A DNA stretch of 64,000 nt from Ancylobacter oerskovii (GCF_018390555.1 NZ_JAHBGB010000019.1:124001-188000), one strand, 5' to 3'; counted from the stretch's first letter, positions 15,697 through 25,238 are shown. A program made the numbers and translations. The notes: a model not told the origin generated them from the letters alone.

Positions 15697-17687
15697 GCGG
15701 GGGGAGACGACCGGGTGCGTCTCCTCCCCCCTCTCCCCGCGGGGGAGAGGGGGGAGGAGAGGGGGGGCAACATGGTTTGAGCCTGTCGCGGCGGGCCTTG
15801 CTGGCGCTCGGCGCCGGGGCGGGGGCGGCGCTCGCCTTGCCGCGCACCGGCCGGGCGCAGGGGGCAGGGACGGCGGCGGCTCCCGGCGCGGTGCCTGCCG
15901 CCGCGTCGACCTTGCCCGCCGGCGAGCTGCATGGGCTCTCGGCTTTCGGCGACCTGAAATATCCCGCCGATTTCGCGCATTTCGCCTATGTCGATCCCGC
16001 CGCGCCGCGCGGCGGCGGCTTCTCGCAGATCGGGCCGGTGGCCTTCTACAATCAGGCGCTGCAGACCTTCAATTCCTTCAACGGCTACATCCTGCGCGGC
16101 GACGCGGCGCAGGGCGTCGAGCTGACCTTCGACACGCTGATGGCGCGGGCGCTGGACGAGCCGGACGCCGTCTACGGCCTGCTCGCCCGCTCGGTGGCGG
16201 TGAGCGAGGACGGCACGGTCTACCGCTTCCGGCTGCGGCCGCAGGCGCGCTTCCATGACGGCTCGACGCTCGATGCCGAGGACGTCGCCTTCTCGCTGAA
16301 CCTTTTGAAGGCCAAGGGGCACCCGGTGATCCAGCAGGGCCTCGCCGACATGGAGGGGGCGGAGGCCGAGGGCGCCGACATCGCGGTGGTGCGCTTCGCC
16401 AAGGGGCGCGCGCGCGACGTGCCGCTGCTGGCGGCGCAGCTGCCGGTGTTCTCGCGGGCCTATTACGGGGCGAAGAATTTCGAGGAATCGACGCTGGAGC
16501 CGCCGCTCGGCTCCGGCCCCTACAAGGTGGGGCGGTTCGAATCCGGGCGCTATGTCGAATATGGCCGGGTCGAGGACTATTGGGGCGCCGGCCTGCCGGT
16601 GAATGTCGGCGTGAACAATTTCGACACGGTGCGCTTCGAGTATTTCCGCGACCGCGAGGTGGGCTTCGAGGCGTTCAAGGCCGGCACCTACCGCTTCCGC
16701 GAGGAGTTCACCGCCCGCAGCTGGGCCACCGGCTACGACTTCCCTGCCCTCCGGGACGGCCGGGTGAAGCGCGAGGAACTGCCCGACGACACGCCCGGCG
16801 GCGCGCAGGGCTGGTTCCTCAACCTGCGGCGGCCGCAATTCGCCGACCCGAAGCTGCGCGAGGCGCTCTCCTATGCCTTCGACTTCGAGTGGACCAACAA
16901 GAACCTGATGTTCGGCATCTACAAGCGCACGCTGTCCTTCTTCGAGAACTCGCCGCTGAAGGCGCAGGGCCCGGCGGGAGAGGCGGAGACGGCGCTGATC
17001 GACAGGCTGGCCGACATCCTGCCGGCGGAGCAGATCGCGGCACTGAAGGGCGAGCCGTGGTCGCCGCCGCTCTCGGACGGCTCCGGGCAGGACCGGGCGC
17101 TGCTGCGCAAGGCGCAGGAGCTGCTGCGCGCCGGCGGCTTCACCGTGAAGGACGGCAGGCTCACCGACACGGCCGGGCGGGCCATCACCATCGAGTTCCT
17201 CGACGACGAGGGCTCGCTGGAGCGCCACACCGCGCCCTTCATCAAGAACCTCAAGCTGATCGGCATCGAATCGACCTTCCGCCTCGTCGACCCGGCGCAA
17301 TATCAGCGCCGGCTCAACGATTTCGACTTCGACGCCACGGTGCGGCGCTATTCGCTGACCTCGGTGCCGGGGGAATCGTTGCGCAGCTTCTTCGGCTCCA
17401 AGGCGGCGGCGACGCCGGGCTCGCCCAACCTCGCCGGGCTCGCCGACCCGGCGATCGACCGGCTGATCGAGATGGTCATCGCCGCGCAGACGCGCGAGGC
17501 GCTCACCACCGCCTGCCGGGTGCTCGACCGCCGGCTGCGCTGGAACCGCTTCTGGGTGCCGCAATGGTATTCCGGGGTCCATCGCATCGCCTATTGGGAC
17601 GAGTTCGCCTGGCCCTCGGTGCCGCGCCCGACCTATGCCCGCGCCATTCCCGGCATCTGGTCGGCGAAGCTGCGCAAGGCGGGGTGA
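15693..17687 (+). CDS. Peptide ABC transporter substrate-binding protein, YejA-like (second copy)
   Basis: 664 aa from GTG (15693), overlapping the preceding stop. The N-terminus is odd: about 28 Gly/Pro/Ser-rich residues precede the signal LSRRALLALGAGAGAALALP, which carries two arginines and may be Tat- or Sec-type. That stretch is encoded by a 39-bp palindrome, so it is probably inserted sequence. The mature part parallels the first copy block by block (ALSAFGDLKYPADFAHFAY-like start, RLRPQARFHDGSTLDAEDV, LGSGPYKVGRF, VNNFDTVRFEYFRD). Two different binding proteins feeding one YejBEF would widen peptide range. The last codons (SAKLRKAG, stop) recur twice downstream as duplicated DNA. Confidence 0.87.
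   Translation: MSGGRRPGASPPPSPRGGEGGGEGGQHGLSLSRRALLALGAGAGAALALPRTGRAQGAGTAAAPGAVPAAASTLPAGELHGLSAFGDLKYPADFAHFAYVDPAAPRGGGFSQIGPVAFYNQALQTFNSFNGYILRGDAAQGVELTFDTLMARALDEPDAVYGLLARSVAVSEDGTVYRFRLRPQARFHDGSTLDAEDVAFSLNLLKAKGHPVIQQGLADMEGAEAEGADIAVVRFAKGRARDVPLLAAQLPVFSRAYYGAKNFEESTLEPPLGSGPYKVGRFESGRYVEYGRVEDYWGAGLPVNVGVNNFDTVRFEYFRDREVGFEAFKAGTYRFREEFTARSWATGYDFPALRDGRVKREELPDDTPGGAQGWFLNLRRPQFADPKLREALSYAFDFEWTNKNLMFGIYKRTLSFFENSPLKAQGPAGEAETALIDRLADILPAEQIAALKGEPWSPPLSDGSGQDRALLRKAQELLRAGGFTVKDGRLTDTAGRAITIEFLDDEGSLERHTAPFIKNLKLIGIESTFRLVDPAQYQRRLNDFDFDATVRRYSLTSVPGESLRSFFGSKAAATPGSPNLAGLADPAIDRLIEMVIAAQTREALTTACRVLDRRLRWNRFWVPQWYSGVHRIAYWDEFAWPSVPRPTYARAIPGIWSAKLRKAG
15721..15759. repeat. 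39-bp palindrome inside the start of the second yejA
   Basis: Two perfect 18-bp arms (CTCCTCCCCCCTCTCCCC and its complement) around GCG. The core CCCTCTCCCC/GGGGAGAGGG is the same as the terminal hairpin of the composite repeats at 18391, 25361 and 56744. It begins 28 bases after the GTG start and keeps the frame, encoding Pro/Ser- then Gly-rich residues. Confidence 0.9.
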
Positions 17688-18330
17688 GGGAGGCGCCATG
17701 GGGCCGTGCGTTGCGCTGCCGTTCGCTGCCTCGCCGTCCGTTCCGTCGTCATGGCCGGGCTCGGTCCGGTCCTCGACGCCCTGGCGCCGTGGGCACCCGG
17801 CCGAAGGCGTGGATCCCCGGGACGAGCCCGGGGATGACGGGGCTTTATGGGGGATGGAGGGCTCTGTGGGGGATGGCGGGGCTTTATGGGAGACTTTACG
17901 GCGGAGAGGTTCGGCGAAGCTGCGCAAGGCGGGGTGAGGGGCTGCCATGGCGCCGTGCGTTGCGCTGCCGTTCGCTGCCTCGCCGTCCGTTCCGTCGTCA
18001 TGGCCGGGCCTGGTCCGGTCCTCGACGCCCTGGCTCCGTGGGCGCCCGGCCGAAGGCGTGGATCCCCGGGACGAGCCCGGGGATGACGGGGCTCTATGGG
18101 GGATGGAGGGGCTCTATCGGAGGCTCTACGGGGGAGTGGTTCGGCGAAGCTGCGCAAGGCGGGGTGAGGGGGCCGCCATGGGGCCGTGCGTTGCGCTGCC
18201 GTTCGCTGCCTCGCCGTCCGTTCCGTCGTCATGGCCGGGCTTGTCCCGGCCATCCACGTCTTCGGCCGCGCGCGGCGTTTGGAGGAAGTCGCGGCTCCCC
18301 CGGTCAAGCCCGGGGATGACGTCGCTTGAG
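17661..18330. repeat. Three tandem copies of a 230-250 bp unit: yejA2 tail plus intergenic DNA
   Basis: The motif TCGGCGAAGCTGCGCAAGGC with its following GGGGTGAGGG starts at 17661 (the true C-terminal codons and stop of yejA2), 17911 and 18141, giving periods of 250 and 230. Each unit continues with a near-identical block containing CGTTGCGCTGCCGTTCGCTG. Units 1 and 2 then share a dyad-rich stretch GGATCCCCGGGACGAGCCCG; unit 3 diverges after about 100 bases into a related repeat. The copies lie between yejA2 and yejB inside the operon, in a 961-bp stretch with no gene. Confidence 0.9.
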
Positions 18331-18390
18331 GCGAGACGTTCGGCAGAAGGAGCGCCAAGCACGTTGTGCCAGGGAATGAGCAATGCCTGT

Positions 18391-18523
18391 CTTCTTTCTT
18401 TCCCTCTCCTCGGTGGGTAGAGGTGGCCCGCGCAGAGCGGGCCGGTGAGTGGGCACGCGATCGGGACGCGTTGCTCACCCCTCACCCCACCCCTCTCCCC
18501 CACGGGGAGAGGGAGCAGGTTGC
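18391..18523. repeat. Modular palindromic repeat, copy A (short form)
   Basis: Starts CTTTCTTTCCCTCTCCTC, continues GAGAGG-like then GGTGGCCCGC and GAGCGGGCCGGTGAG, a spacer, and ends CCCTCACCCCACCCC plus the hairpin CTCTCCCCCACGGGGAGAG. Same order and orientation as the element at 25361 but lacking its two internal hairpins. Located just upstream of yejB; the remaining 125 bp to yejB presumably contain its leader. Confidence 0.8.
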
Positions 18524-18648
18524 TCTTTCTGAGGGAGAACCTATGAGGTCACCCTCACATCAACTCCCGCAACCTGACAAGACGTTAAGTTGACCGGCAG
18601 GCCGCGCGCCGCCAAGTTGAGCGCAATTCCCGGAGGTTTCTGCCCCGC

Positions 18649-19758
18649 ATGCTCGCCTATATCGTCCGCCGCATCGCGCTGATGGTGCCGACCCTGGTCG
18701 GCATCATGCTGATCTCCTTCGTGGTGGTGCAATTCGCGCCGGGCGGCCCGATCGAGCGGGTCATCGCCCAGTTGACCGGCGAGGGCTCCTCCGCCACCCA
18801 GCGCATTTCCGGCGGCGGCGGCGATTTCGGCGGCGGTGGCGGCAGCGGCGCGGGATCGAGCGACCCGATCTCCTCCAAATATCGCGGCGCGCAGGGGTTG
18901 GACCCCGCCTTCATCAAGCAGCTGGAAGTGCAGTTCGGCTTTGACAAGCCGGCCTATGAGCGTTTCGGCAAGATGCTGTGGGACTATGCCCGCTTCGATT
19001 TCGGCCGCAGCTACTTCCGCGACATCTCGGTGATCGACCTGATCAAGGAGAAGATGCCGGTCTCGATCTCGCTCGGCCTGTGGATGATGCTGATCACCTA
19101 CGCGATCTCGATCCCGCTCGGCATCGCGAAAGCCGTGCGCGACGGCTCGCGCTTCGACGTGTGGACCTCGGCGGTGATCATTATCGGCTACGCCATACCG
19201 AGCTTCCTGTTCGCCATCCTCTTGATCATCCTGTTCGCCGGCGGCTCGTTCTTCTCGATCTTCCCCTTGCGCGGCCTGACCTCCGACAATTGGGACCAGC
19301 TGTCGCTCGGCGCCAAGATCCTCGACTATTTCTGGCACCTCGTGCTGCCGATCACTTCCATGGTGCTCGGCGCCTTCGCCACCATGGCGCTGCTGACCAA
19401 GAACTCGTTCCTCGACGAGATCCGCAAGCAATATGTCGTCACGGCGCGGATGAAGGGCCTGTCGGAACGGGCGGTGCTGTACCGCCATGTGTTCCGCAAC
19501 GCCATGCTGATCATCATCGCCGGTTTTCCCGGCGCCTTCATCGGCGCGTTCTTCTCCGGCTCGCTGCTGATCGAGACCATCTTCTCGCTGGACGGGCTGG
19601 GGCTGCTCGGCTTCGAGAGCGTGCTCAACCGCGACTATCCCGTCGTGTTCGCCAATCTCTACATCTTCTCGCTGGTCGGACTGGTGGTGAACCTCGTCTC
19701 CGATCTCACCTATAGCTGGGTCGATCCGCGCATCGACTTCGAGAAGCGGGACGTGTGA
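18649..19758 (+). CDS. yejB: Peptide ABC transporter permease YejB
   Basis: 369 aa, [20 protein letters not shown] start as in DppB/YejB permeases. One N-terminal membrane segment, a Gly-rich periplasmic loop (about residues 50-75, longer than usual), then five membrane segments. The cytoplasmic EAA-type loop contains [20 protein letters not shown], the contact site for the ATPase. It ends [11 protein letters not shown], typical of YejB. Preceded by GGAGG 13 bases before the ATG; yejE starts 1 base after the stop. Confidence 0.95.
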   Translation: MLAYIVRRIALMVPTLVGIMLISFVVVQFAPGGPIERVIAQLTGEGSSATQRISGGGGDFGGGGGSGAGSSDPISSKYRGAQGLDPAFIKQLEVQFGFDKPAYERFGKMLWDYARFDFGRSYFRDISVIDLIKEKMPVSISLGLWMMLITYAISIPLGIAKAVRDGSRFDVWTSAVIIIGYAIPSFLFAILLIILFAGGSFFSIFPLRGLTSDNWDQLSLGAKILDYFWHLVLPITSMVLGAFATMALLTKNSFLDEIRKQYVVTARMKGLSERAVLYRHVFRNAMLIIIAGFPGAFIGAFFSGSLLIETIFSLDGLGLLGFESVLNRDYPVVFANLYIFSLVGLVVNLVSDLTYSWVDPRIDFEKRDV

Positions 19759-19759
19759 G

Positions 19760-20947
19760 ATGGACGCTTCCGCTTCCCAGCCCGTGCGGCCGTCCACCCA
19801 ACCGTCCACCCCCACCGAGGCCGCGCCGCCGGCGACGCGCGAGCGCTCGCGCCTGTCGCCGATCAACCAGCGCCGGCTTGCCAATTTCCGCCGCAACCGG
19901 CGGGGATTCTGGAGCTTCTGGATCTTCGCGGTGCTGTTCGTGGCGAGCCTCGGGGCCGAGTTCATCGCCAACGACAAGCCGTTCCTGGTCGAATATGACG
20001 GTGGCACTTATTTCCCCGCCTTCAAGGCCTATCCCGAGACCGCCTTCGGCGGCGATTTCGAGACCGAGGCGGATTATCGCGACCCCTATCTGCAGAAGCT
20101 GATCGCCGAGAAGGGCGGCTGGATGGTGTGGCCGCCGATCCGCTACAGCTACGCGACGCATAATCTCGATCTGCCGACCCCGGCGCCCTCGCCGCCGACC
20201 TGGATGCTCACCGACGCGCAATGCGCGCCGGTGGTGGAAAAGCTCGGCCGCACCGGCGGCTGCGGCGCGCTGGAATGGAACTGGCTCGGCACCGACGACC
20301 AGGGGCGCGACGTGCTGGCCCGGCTGATCTACGGCTTCCGGCTCTCGGTGCTGTTCGGGCTGGTGCTGACCATCATCTCCTCGATCATCGGCGTGGCCGC
20401 CGGCGCGGTGCAGGGCTATTTCGGCGGCTGGACCGACCTTCTGTTCCAGCGCTTCATCGAGATCTGGACGGCGATCCCGGCCCTGTACCTGCTGCTCATC
20501 ATCTCCTCGATCCTGGCGCCGGGCTTCTGGATCCTGCTCGGCATCCTCTTGCTGTTCTCCTGGGTGGCGCTGGTGGGGCTGGTGCGCGCCGAGTTCCTGC
20601 GGGCGCGCAACTTCGAATATGTGCAGGCGGCGCGGGCGCTCGGCGTATCGAACGCCGTCATCATGTGGCGGCATCTGCTGCCCAACGCGATGGTGGCGAC
20701 GCTGACCATGATGCCGTTCATCGTCTCCTCCTCGGTGATGACGCTGACCGCACTCGACTTCCTCGGCTTCGGCCTGCCGCCCGGCTCGCCCTCGCTCGGC
20801 GAATTGCTGGCGCAGGGCAAATCCAACGTGCAGGCGCCCTGGCTGGGGCTCACCGGCTTCTTCACCGTCGCCTTCATGCTGAGCCTGCTGATCTTCATCG
20901 GCGAAGCGGTGCGCGACGCCTTCGACCCGCGGAAGACCTTCGCATGA
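19760..20947 (+). CDS. yejE: Peptide ABC transporter permease YejE
   Basis: 395 aa. The N-terminal cytoplasmic tail (about 55 residues, Pro/Thr-rich) is followed by SPINQRRLANFRRNRRGFWS, a typical YejE/DppC entry, and a large periplasmic loop. The permease core has NWLGTDDQGRDVLARLIYGF and the EAA loop ARNFEYVQAARALGVSNAVI. Forms the membrane channel with YejB. Its stop overlaps the yejF start (ATGA), indicating tight coupling. Confidence 0.95.
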   Translation: MDASASQPVRPSTQPSTPTEAAPPATRERSRLSPINQRRLANFRRNRRGFWSFWIFAVLFVASLGAEFIANDKPFLVEYDGGTYFPAFKAYPETAFGGDFETEADYRDPYLQKLIAEKGGWMVWPPIRYSYATHNLDLPTPAPSPPTWMLTDAQCAPVVEKLGRTGGCGALEWNWLGTDDQGRDVLARLIYGFRLSVLFGLVLTIISSIIGVAAGAVQGYFGGWTDLLFQRFIEIWTAIPALYLLLIISSILAPGFWILLGILLLFSWVALVGLVRAEFLRARNFEYVQAARALGVSNAVIMWRHLLPNAMVATLTMMPFIVSSSVMTLTALDFLGFGLPPGSPSLGELLAQGKSNVQAPWLGLTGFFTVAFMLSLLIFIGEAVRDAFDPRKTFA

Positions 20948-22641
20948 GTGAAGATTCGCGCATGAGTGACGATCCGCGCATGAACGCCGCCACCCCCGAC
21001 GCCCCCCTTCTCTCCGTCGAGGATCTCTCCGTTGCCTTCGCCCGCGAGGGCGGCGCCCCGGCGCTGGCGGTCGACCATGTGTCGTTCCAGCTGAAGCGCG
21101 GCGAGACGCTGGCGCTGGTCGGCGAGAGCGGTTCCGGCAAGTCGGTGACGGCGCTGTCCATCCTCAAGCTGCTGCAATATCCCGCCGCCTCGCATCCCTC
21201 GGGCAAGGTGATGTTCGAGGGGCGCGACCTGCTCGCCATGGAGGAAGGGCAGATCCGCCGGGTGCGCGGCAACGACATCACCATGGTGTTCCAGGAGCCG
21301 ATGACCTCGCTCAATCCGCTGCACACGGTGGAGCAGCAGATCGCCGAGATCCTGTCGCTGCACCGGGGCATTTCGGGCAGCGCGGCGCGGCGGCGGGTGA
21401 TCGAGCTCCTGACCGAGGTCGGCATTCCCGAGCCGGAGACGCGGCTCGGCTCCTATCCGCACCAGCTTTCCGGCGGCCAGCGCCAGCGGGTGATGATCGC
21501 CATGGCGCTCGCCAACGAGCCGAAGCTGCTGATCGCCGACGAGCCGACCACCGCGCTCGACGTCACCGTGCAGGCGCAGATCCTGGCGCTGCTCAAGCAG
21601 CTGCAGGCGCGGCTGGGCATGGCGCTGTTGTTCATCACCCACGATCTCGGCATCGTCCGGCGCATCGCCGACCGCATCTGCGTGATGAACAAGGGCCGGA
21701 TCGTCGAGGAGGGAACGGTGGGCGAGGTGTTCGACGCCCCCCAGCATCCCTATACGCGCCAGCTGATCGCCGCCCAGCCCTCGGGCGAGCCGGCGCCGGC
21801 GCGGCCGGATGCCGAGCTGATCATGCAGGCGACCGACCTCAAGGTGTGGTTCCCGATCAAGGCCGGGCTCATGCGCAAGACCGTCGGCCATGTGAAGGCG
21901 GTGGACGGCGTCTCCGTCGCCATCCGCAAGGGCGAGACGCTGGGCGTGGTGGGCGAATCGGGCTCGGGCAAGACCACGCTGGGGCTGGCTTTGCTGCGGC
22001 TGATCTCCTCCGACGGGCCGATCGTGTTCATGGGCCAGCCCGTCGACACGCTCGGCTTCAAGGCGATGCGGGCGCATCGCAGCGACATGCAGATCGTGTT
22101 CCAGGACCCGTTCGGCTCGCTCTCCCCGCGCATGTCGATCGCCGACATCATCGGCGAGGGATTGCGGGTGCACCGGCCGGAACTCTCCGCCGACCAGCGC
22201 GACGCGCGGGTGGTGGAGGCGCTGACCGATGTCGGGCTCGACCCGGCGAGCCGGCACCGCTACCCGCACGAATTCTCCGGCGGGCAGAGGCAGCGCGTCG
22301 CCATCGCCCGCGCCGTCGTGCTGGAGCCGAGCTTCGTGGTGCTGGACGAGCCGACCAGCGCGCTCGACATGATCGTGCAGGCGCAGATCGTCGACCTCCT
22401 GCGCGACCTGCAGAAGCGCCGCAGCCTCACCTACATGTTCATCAGCCACGACCTGAAGGTGGTGGCGGCGCTGGCGTCGAAGCTGATCGTGATGCGTCAT
22501 GGCGAGGTGGTGGAGCAGGGCGAGGCCTCGGCGATGTTCGCCGACCCGAAGACGCCCTATACGCGGGCGCTGTTCGCCGCCGCCTTCCATCTGGAGGAGG
22601 CGCCGGGGGCGAACGGTCCCGCCGCCGGAGCCCCGGCGTGA
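20944..22641 (+). CDS. yejF: Peptide ABC transporter ATP-binding protein YejF (two ATPase domains)
   Basis: 565 aa. Two complete ABC domains: the first with GESGSGKSV (Walker A), LSGGQRQRV (signature) and [12 protein letters not shown] (Walker B); the second with [18 protein letters not shown] and [11 protein letters not shown]. This double ATPase is characteristic of YejF, which powers YejBE. The first 12 codons are two copies of an 18-base unit ([12 protein letters not shown]) followed by a third ATG (MNAATP), so three possible starts exist; the first overlaps the yejE stop. The stop overlaps the next gene's GTG. Confidence 0.95.
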   Translation: MSEDSRMSDDPRMNAATPDAPLLSVEDLSVAFAREGGAPALAVDHVSFQLKRGETLALVGESGSGKSVTALSILKLLQYPAASHPSGKVMFEGRDLLAMEEGQIRRVRGNDITMVFQEPMTSLNPLHTVEQQIAEILSLHRGISGSAARRRVIELLTEVGIPEPETRLGSYPHQLSGGQRQRVMIAMALANEPKLLIADEPTTALDVTVQAQILALLKQLQARLGMALLFITHDLGIVRRIADRICVMNKGRIVEEGTVGEVFDAPQHPYTRQLIAAQPSGEPAPARPDAELIMQATDLKVWFPIKAGLMRKTVGHVKAVDGVSVAIRKGETLGVVGESGSGKTTLGLALLRLISSDGPIVFMGQPVDTLGFKAMRAHRSDMQIVFQDPFGSLSPRMSIADIIGEGLRVHRPELSADQRDARVVEALTDVGLDPASRHRYPHEFSGGQRQRVAIARAVVLEPSFVVLDEPTSALDMIVQAQIVDLLRDLQKRRSLTYMFISHDLKVVAALASKLIVMRHGEVVEQGEASAMFADPKTPYTRALFAAAFHLEEAPGANGPAAGAPA

Positions 22642-23324
22642 GCGGGGAGCCGCGTGCGGGCGCGCGGCAGGGGAACGCGCCATGCGAGGCGCTCGGCGAC
22701 CGGGCGGTGCCCGTGACGCTGGAGGGCCCTGCCGATATCGGCGGCGACGGCTTCCGGCCCTATCGTCGTTACACGGTGACGCTGCCGGGCGCCGGCGGCG
22801 CGCCGCTGACGCAGACACGCGACATATTGCGGGTCGGGCCGGTGGTGGCGGTGCTGGCCTGGGACCCGGCGGCGGGGGTGTTCGCGCTGATCCGCCAGTT
22901 CCGCCTCGCCGCGCATCTGGCGACCGGGCGCGGCGAACTCGTCGAGATCGCCGCCGGGCGGATCGAGGAGGGCGAGGCGGCGGAGACGGCGGCCCGCCGC
23001 GAATGCCGCGAGGAACTCGGCGTCGCGCCGCTGGCATTGCTGCCGATGCTGAGCTTCATGCCGACGCCCGGCGTTACCGACGAGCATGCCGAGCTGTTTC
23101 TCGCGCTGGTGGATGCCGCGCGGGTGCCGGAGGAGGCGGGGGAGCCGGGCGAGACGGAGCATACCCGCCCGTTCCTGCTGCCGGAAGCGGCGGCGCTGGC
23201 GGCGCTCGCCACGCCGGCGCCGGGCGTGATCGGCAACGTGTTCACGCTGGCGGCGCTGCAATGGTTCGCGCTCAACCGCGCGCGGGCAGAGGCGTTCGCC
23301 GCCGACCATGCGCCGGCGAAATAA
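22638..23324 (+). CDS. NUDIX hydrolase, ADP-ribose pyrophosphatase type
   Basis: 228 aa from GTG (22638), which overlaps the yejF stop. The Nudix box is complete: GRIEEGEAAETAARRECREE followed by LGV, matching Gx5Ex7REUxEExGU. The upstream segments TRDILRVGPVVAVLAWDP and ALIRQFRLAAHLATG and the placement of the box fit ADP-ribose/sugar-nucleotide pyrophosphatases of the NudF type. A chemical link to peptide import is not obvious, but known YejABEF cargo includes peptide-nucleotides, so a hydrolase coupled to the transporter is worth noting. Confidence 0.88.
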   Translation: MSGEPRAGARQGNAPCEALGDRAVPVTLEGPADIGGDGFRPYRRYTVTLPGAGGAPLTQTRDILRVGPVVAVLAWDPAAGVFALIRQFRLAAHLATGRGELVEIAAGRIEEGEAAETAARRECREELGVAPLALLPMLSFMPTPGVTDEHAELFLALVDAARVPEEAGEPGETEHTRPFLLPEAAALAALATPAPGVIGNVFTLAALQWFALNRARAEAFAADHAPAK

Positions 23325-23340
23325 AGGGCGCGCCGGCTAT

Positions 23341-23356
23341 TGTCACCGGCGTGACA
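23341..23356. promoter_or_regulatory. Inverted repeat TGTCAC-N4-GTGACA upstream of the phosphatase
   Basis: TGTCACCGGCGTGACA is a perfect dyad 64 bases before the alkaline phosphatase start. TGTCA half sites recall PhoB boxes, but PhoB boxes are direct repeats with 11-bp spacing, which is not what is seen. It may bind another dimeric regulator or be a diverged Pho site. Confidence 0.35.
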
Positions 23357-23420
23357 TCGAAGCTGCCTAGAGGGTTCTGCGATCCGCGGCCGCGCCGCCT
23401 GTCCGTAGCGGAGACGCTCC

Positions 23421-25196
23421 ATGCGCAAGACCCTGCTGGCTGCCGCCAGCCTCGCCCTTCTGTCCAGCACCGTGCTGTCCGGCGCGGCCTTCGCTGCTGA
23501 TACAATATATCCTATCGACCGCGCAACGATTTTGCAAGGCTCGCCTTTCGACTTCAAGGTGGAGTTCGACGGCGTGGTGAAGCCGGAAGAGGTGAAGATC
23601 ACCATCAACGGCGAGGACTACAAGCACGTGCTCGGCAAGGACGCGACCTTCGTGGAGAAGGAGCCGGGCGTCGAGGCCTCGGCGCTGGTCCTGCGCGGCG
23701 CTTCCATCGCCGCTCCCGGCAGCTACAAGGTCGAGGCCAGCGCGGCCGGCAAGACCAAGACGGTGACCTGGGACGTCTACGGCACCCCGGCGCTGCCCAA
23801 GGTGAAGAACGTCATCTTCTTCCTCGGCGACGGCATGTCGGTGGCGCACCGCACCGCGGCGCGCATCATGTCCAAGGGCAATACCGAGGGCAAGGCCAAC
23901 GGCAAGCTCAACATGGACACCCTGGACCACATGGCGTTCATCGGCACCTCGTCGACCGATTCGATCGCGGTGGACAGCGCCAACTCCATGTCGGCCTACA
24001 TGACCGGCCACAAGAGCGCGATCAACGCCATCGGCGTCTATGCCGACCGCACCAAGGACAGTTTCGACGACCCGAAGGTCGAGACACTGGGCGAGGCGGT
24101 GCGCCGCACCGGCAACAAGGCGCTCGGCATCGTCTCCACCGCCGAGCTGCAGGACGCCACCCCGGCGGCGGTGGTCGCGCATACCCGCAAGCGCGCCGAC
24201 AAGGCCGAGATCGCCCAGATGCTGTACGATGTCCGCCCGGACGTGGTGCTCGGCGGCGGCGGCGCCTATTTCATCCCGCAGTCGACCCCCGGCTCCAAGC
24301 GCAAGGACGACAAGAACTTCGTCGAGCTGTTCAAGGCCGACGGCTACCAGATCGCCACCACCAAGGCGGAGCTGGCGCAGGCCTCGAAGTCGAACTCCGG
24401 CAAGATCTTCGGCGTGTTCCACCCCGGCAACATGGACACCTGGCTGGACCGCAACCAGCTGAAGAAGGGCACGGTCGGCAAGTTCCCCGACCAGCCGGGC
24501 CTGGTCGACATGACCCGGACCGCACTCGACGCGCTGTCGAAGAATCCCGAAGGCTTCGTGCTGATGGTCGAGGGCGCCTCGATCGACAAGATGTCCCACC
24601 CGCTGGACTGGGACCGCGCCATCGTCGAGACCATCGAGTTCGACCAGGCCGTCGGCCTCGCCCGCGAATTCGCCAAGAACAACCCAGACACGCTGATCGT
24701 CGTCACCGGCGACCATGCCCATGGTGTGTCGCTGATCGGCACCATCGACGACAACAAGCCGGGCACCGAGATGCGCGAGAAGGTCGGCGTCTACGCCGAG
24801 GCCGGCTTCCCCAACTATGAGGACAAGGACGGCGACGGCTTCCCGGACCGCATCGACGTTTCCAAGCGCCTCGCCATCTTCGCCAACAACTTCCCGGACT
24901 ATTACGAGACCTTCCGCCCGAAGCTCGACGGCCCCTTCGTGCCGGCGGTGCAGAACGCCGAGAAGAAGTACGTCGCCAACGAGCAGTACAAGGACGTGCC
25001 CGGCGCGGTGCTGCGCACCGGCAACCTGCCGCGCGACAACGACACCGGCGTGCATGCGGTGGATGACATCGTGCTGCAGGCGACCGGCCCGGGCGCCGAC
25101 GGCTTCAAGGGCTACATGGAAGAGAGCGACGTCTATCGCGTGATCGCCGAGGCGCTGGCCTTCGGCGCCCCGACCAAGCGCGCCTCCGCGCAGTGA
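23421..25196 (+). CDS. Periplasmic alkaline phosphatase (PhoA superfamily)
   Basis: 591 aa. Sec signal MRKTLLAAASLALLSSTVLS, probably cut after GAAFA. A beta-rich N-terminal domain of about 110 residues precedes the catalytic domain. That domain shows NVIFFLGDGMSVAHRTAARI (metal-binding Asp), the nucleophile Ser in AVDSANSMSAYMTGHKS, LMVEGASIDKMSHPLD, VVTGDHAHG and the C-terminal His in TGVHAVDDIVL. The start has GGAG nine bases upstream. It would release inorganic phosphate from organic esters outside the cytoplasm. The extra N-terminal domain is not present in E. coli PhoA. Followed by a strong terminator. Confidence 0.9.
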   Translation: MRKTLLAAASLALLSSTVLSGAAFAADTIYPIDRATILQGSPFDFKVEFDGVVKPEEVKITINGEDYKHVLGKDATFVEKEPGVEASALVLRGASIAAPGSYKVEASAAGKTKTVTWDVYGTPALPKVKNVIFFLGDGMSVAHRTAARIMSKGNTEGKANGKLNMDTLDHMAFIGTSSTDSIAVDSANSMSAYMTGHKSAINAIGVYADRTKDSFDDPKVETLGEAVRRTGNKALGIVSTAELQDATPAAVVAHTRKRADKAEIAQMLYDVRPDVVLGGGGAYFIPQSTPGSKRKDDKNFVELFKADGYQIATTKAELAQASKSNSGKIFGVFHPGNMDTWLDRNQLKKGTVGKFPDQPGLVDMTRTALDALSKNPEGFVLMVEGASIDKMSHPLDWDRAIVETIEFDQAVGLAREFAKNNPDTLIVVTGDHAHGVSLIGTIDDNKPGTEMREKVGVYAEAGFPNYEDKDGDGFPDRIDVSKRLAIFANNFPDYYETFRPKLDGPFVPAVQNAEKKYVANEQYKDVPGAVLRTGNLPRDNDTGVHAVDDIVLQATGPGADGFKGYMEESDVYRVIAEALAFGAPTKRASAQ

Positions 25197-25238
25197 GGCC
25201 GCGCGGGGCCCGACCCCGCGGCTGACGGACGTGACGAT

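Noticed and set aside
15573-17948. A 791-codon minus-strand frame over the second yejA
   Set aside because: Shadow of a well-recognised SBP gene; composition (Arg, Gln, His, Gly) and lack of any motif mark it as non-coding.
20416-23037. An 870-codon minus-strand frame over yejF and the NUDIX gene
   Set aside because: Antisense to genes with complete Walker and Nudix motifs.
23341-23356. PhoB box upstream of the alkaline phosphatase
   Set aside because: The half sites are inverted rather than direct repeats at 11-bp spacing, so I keep it only as an unassigned dyad.
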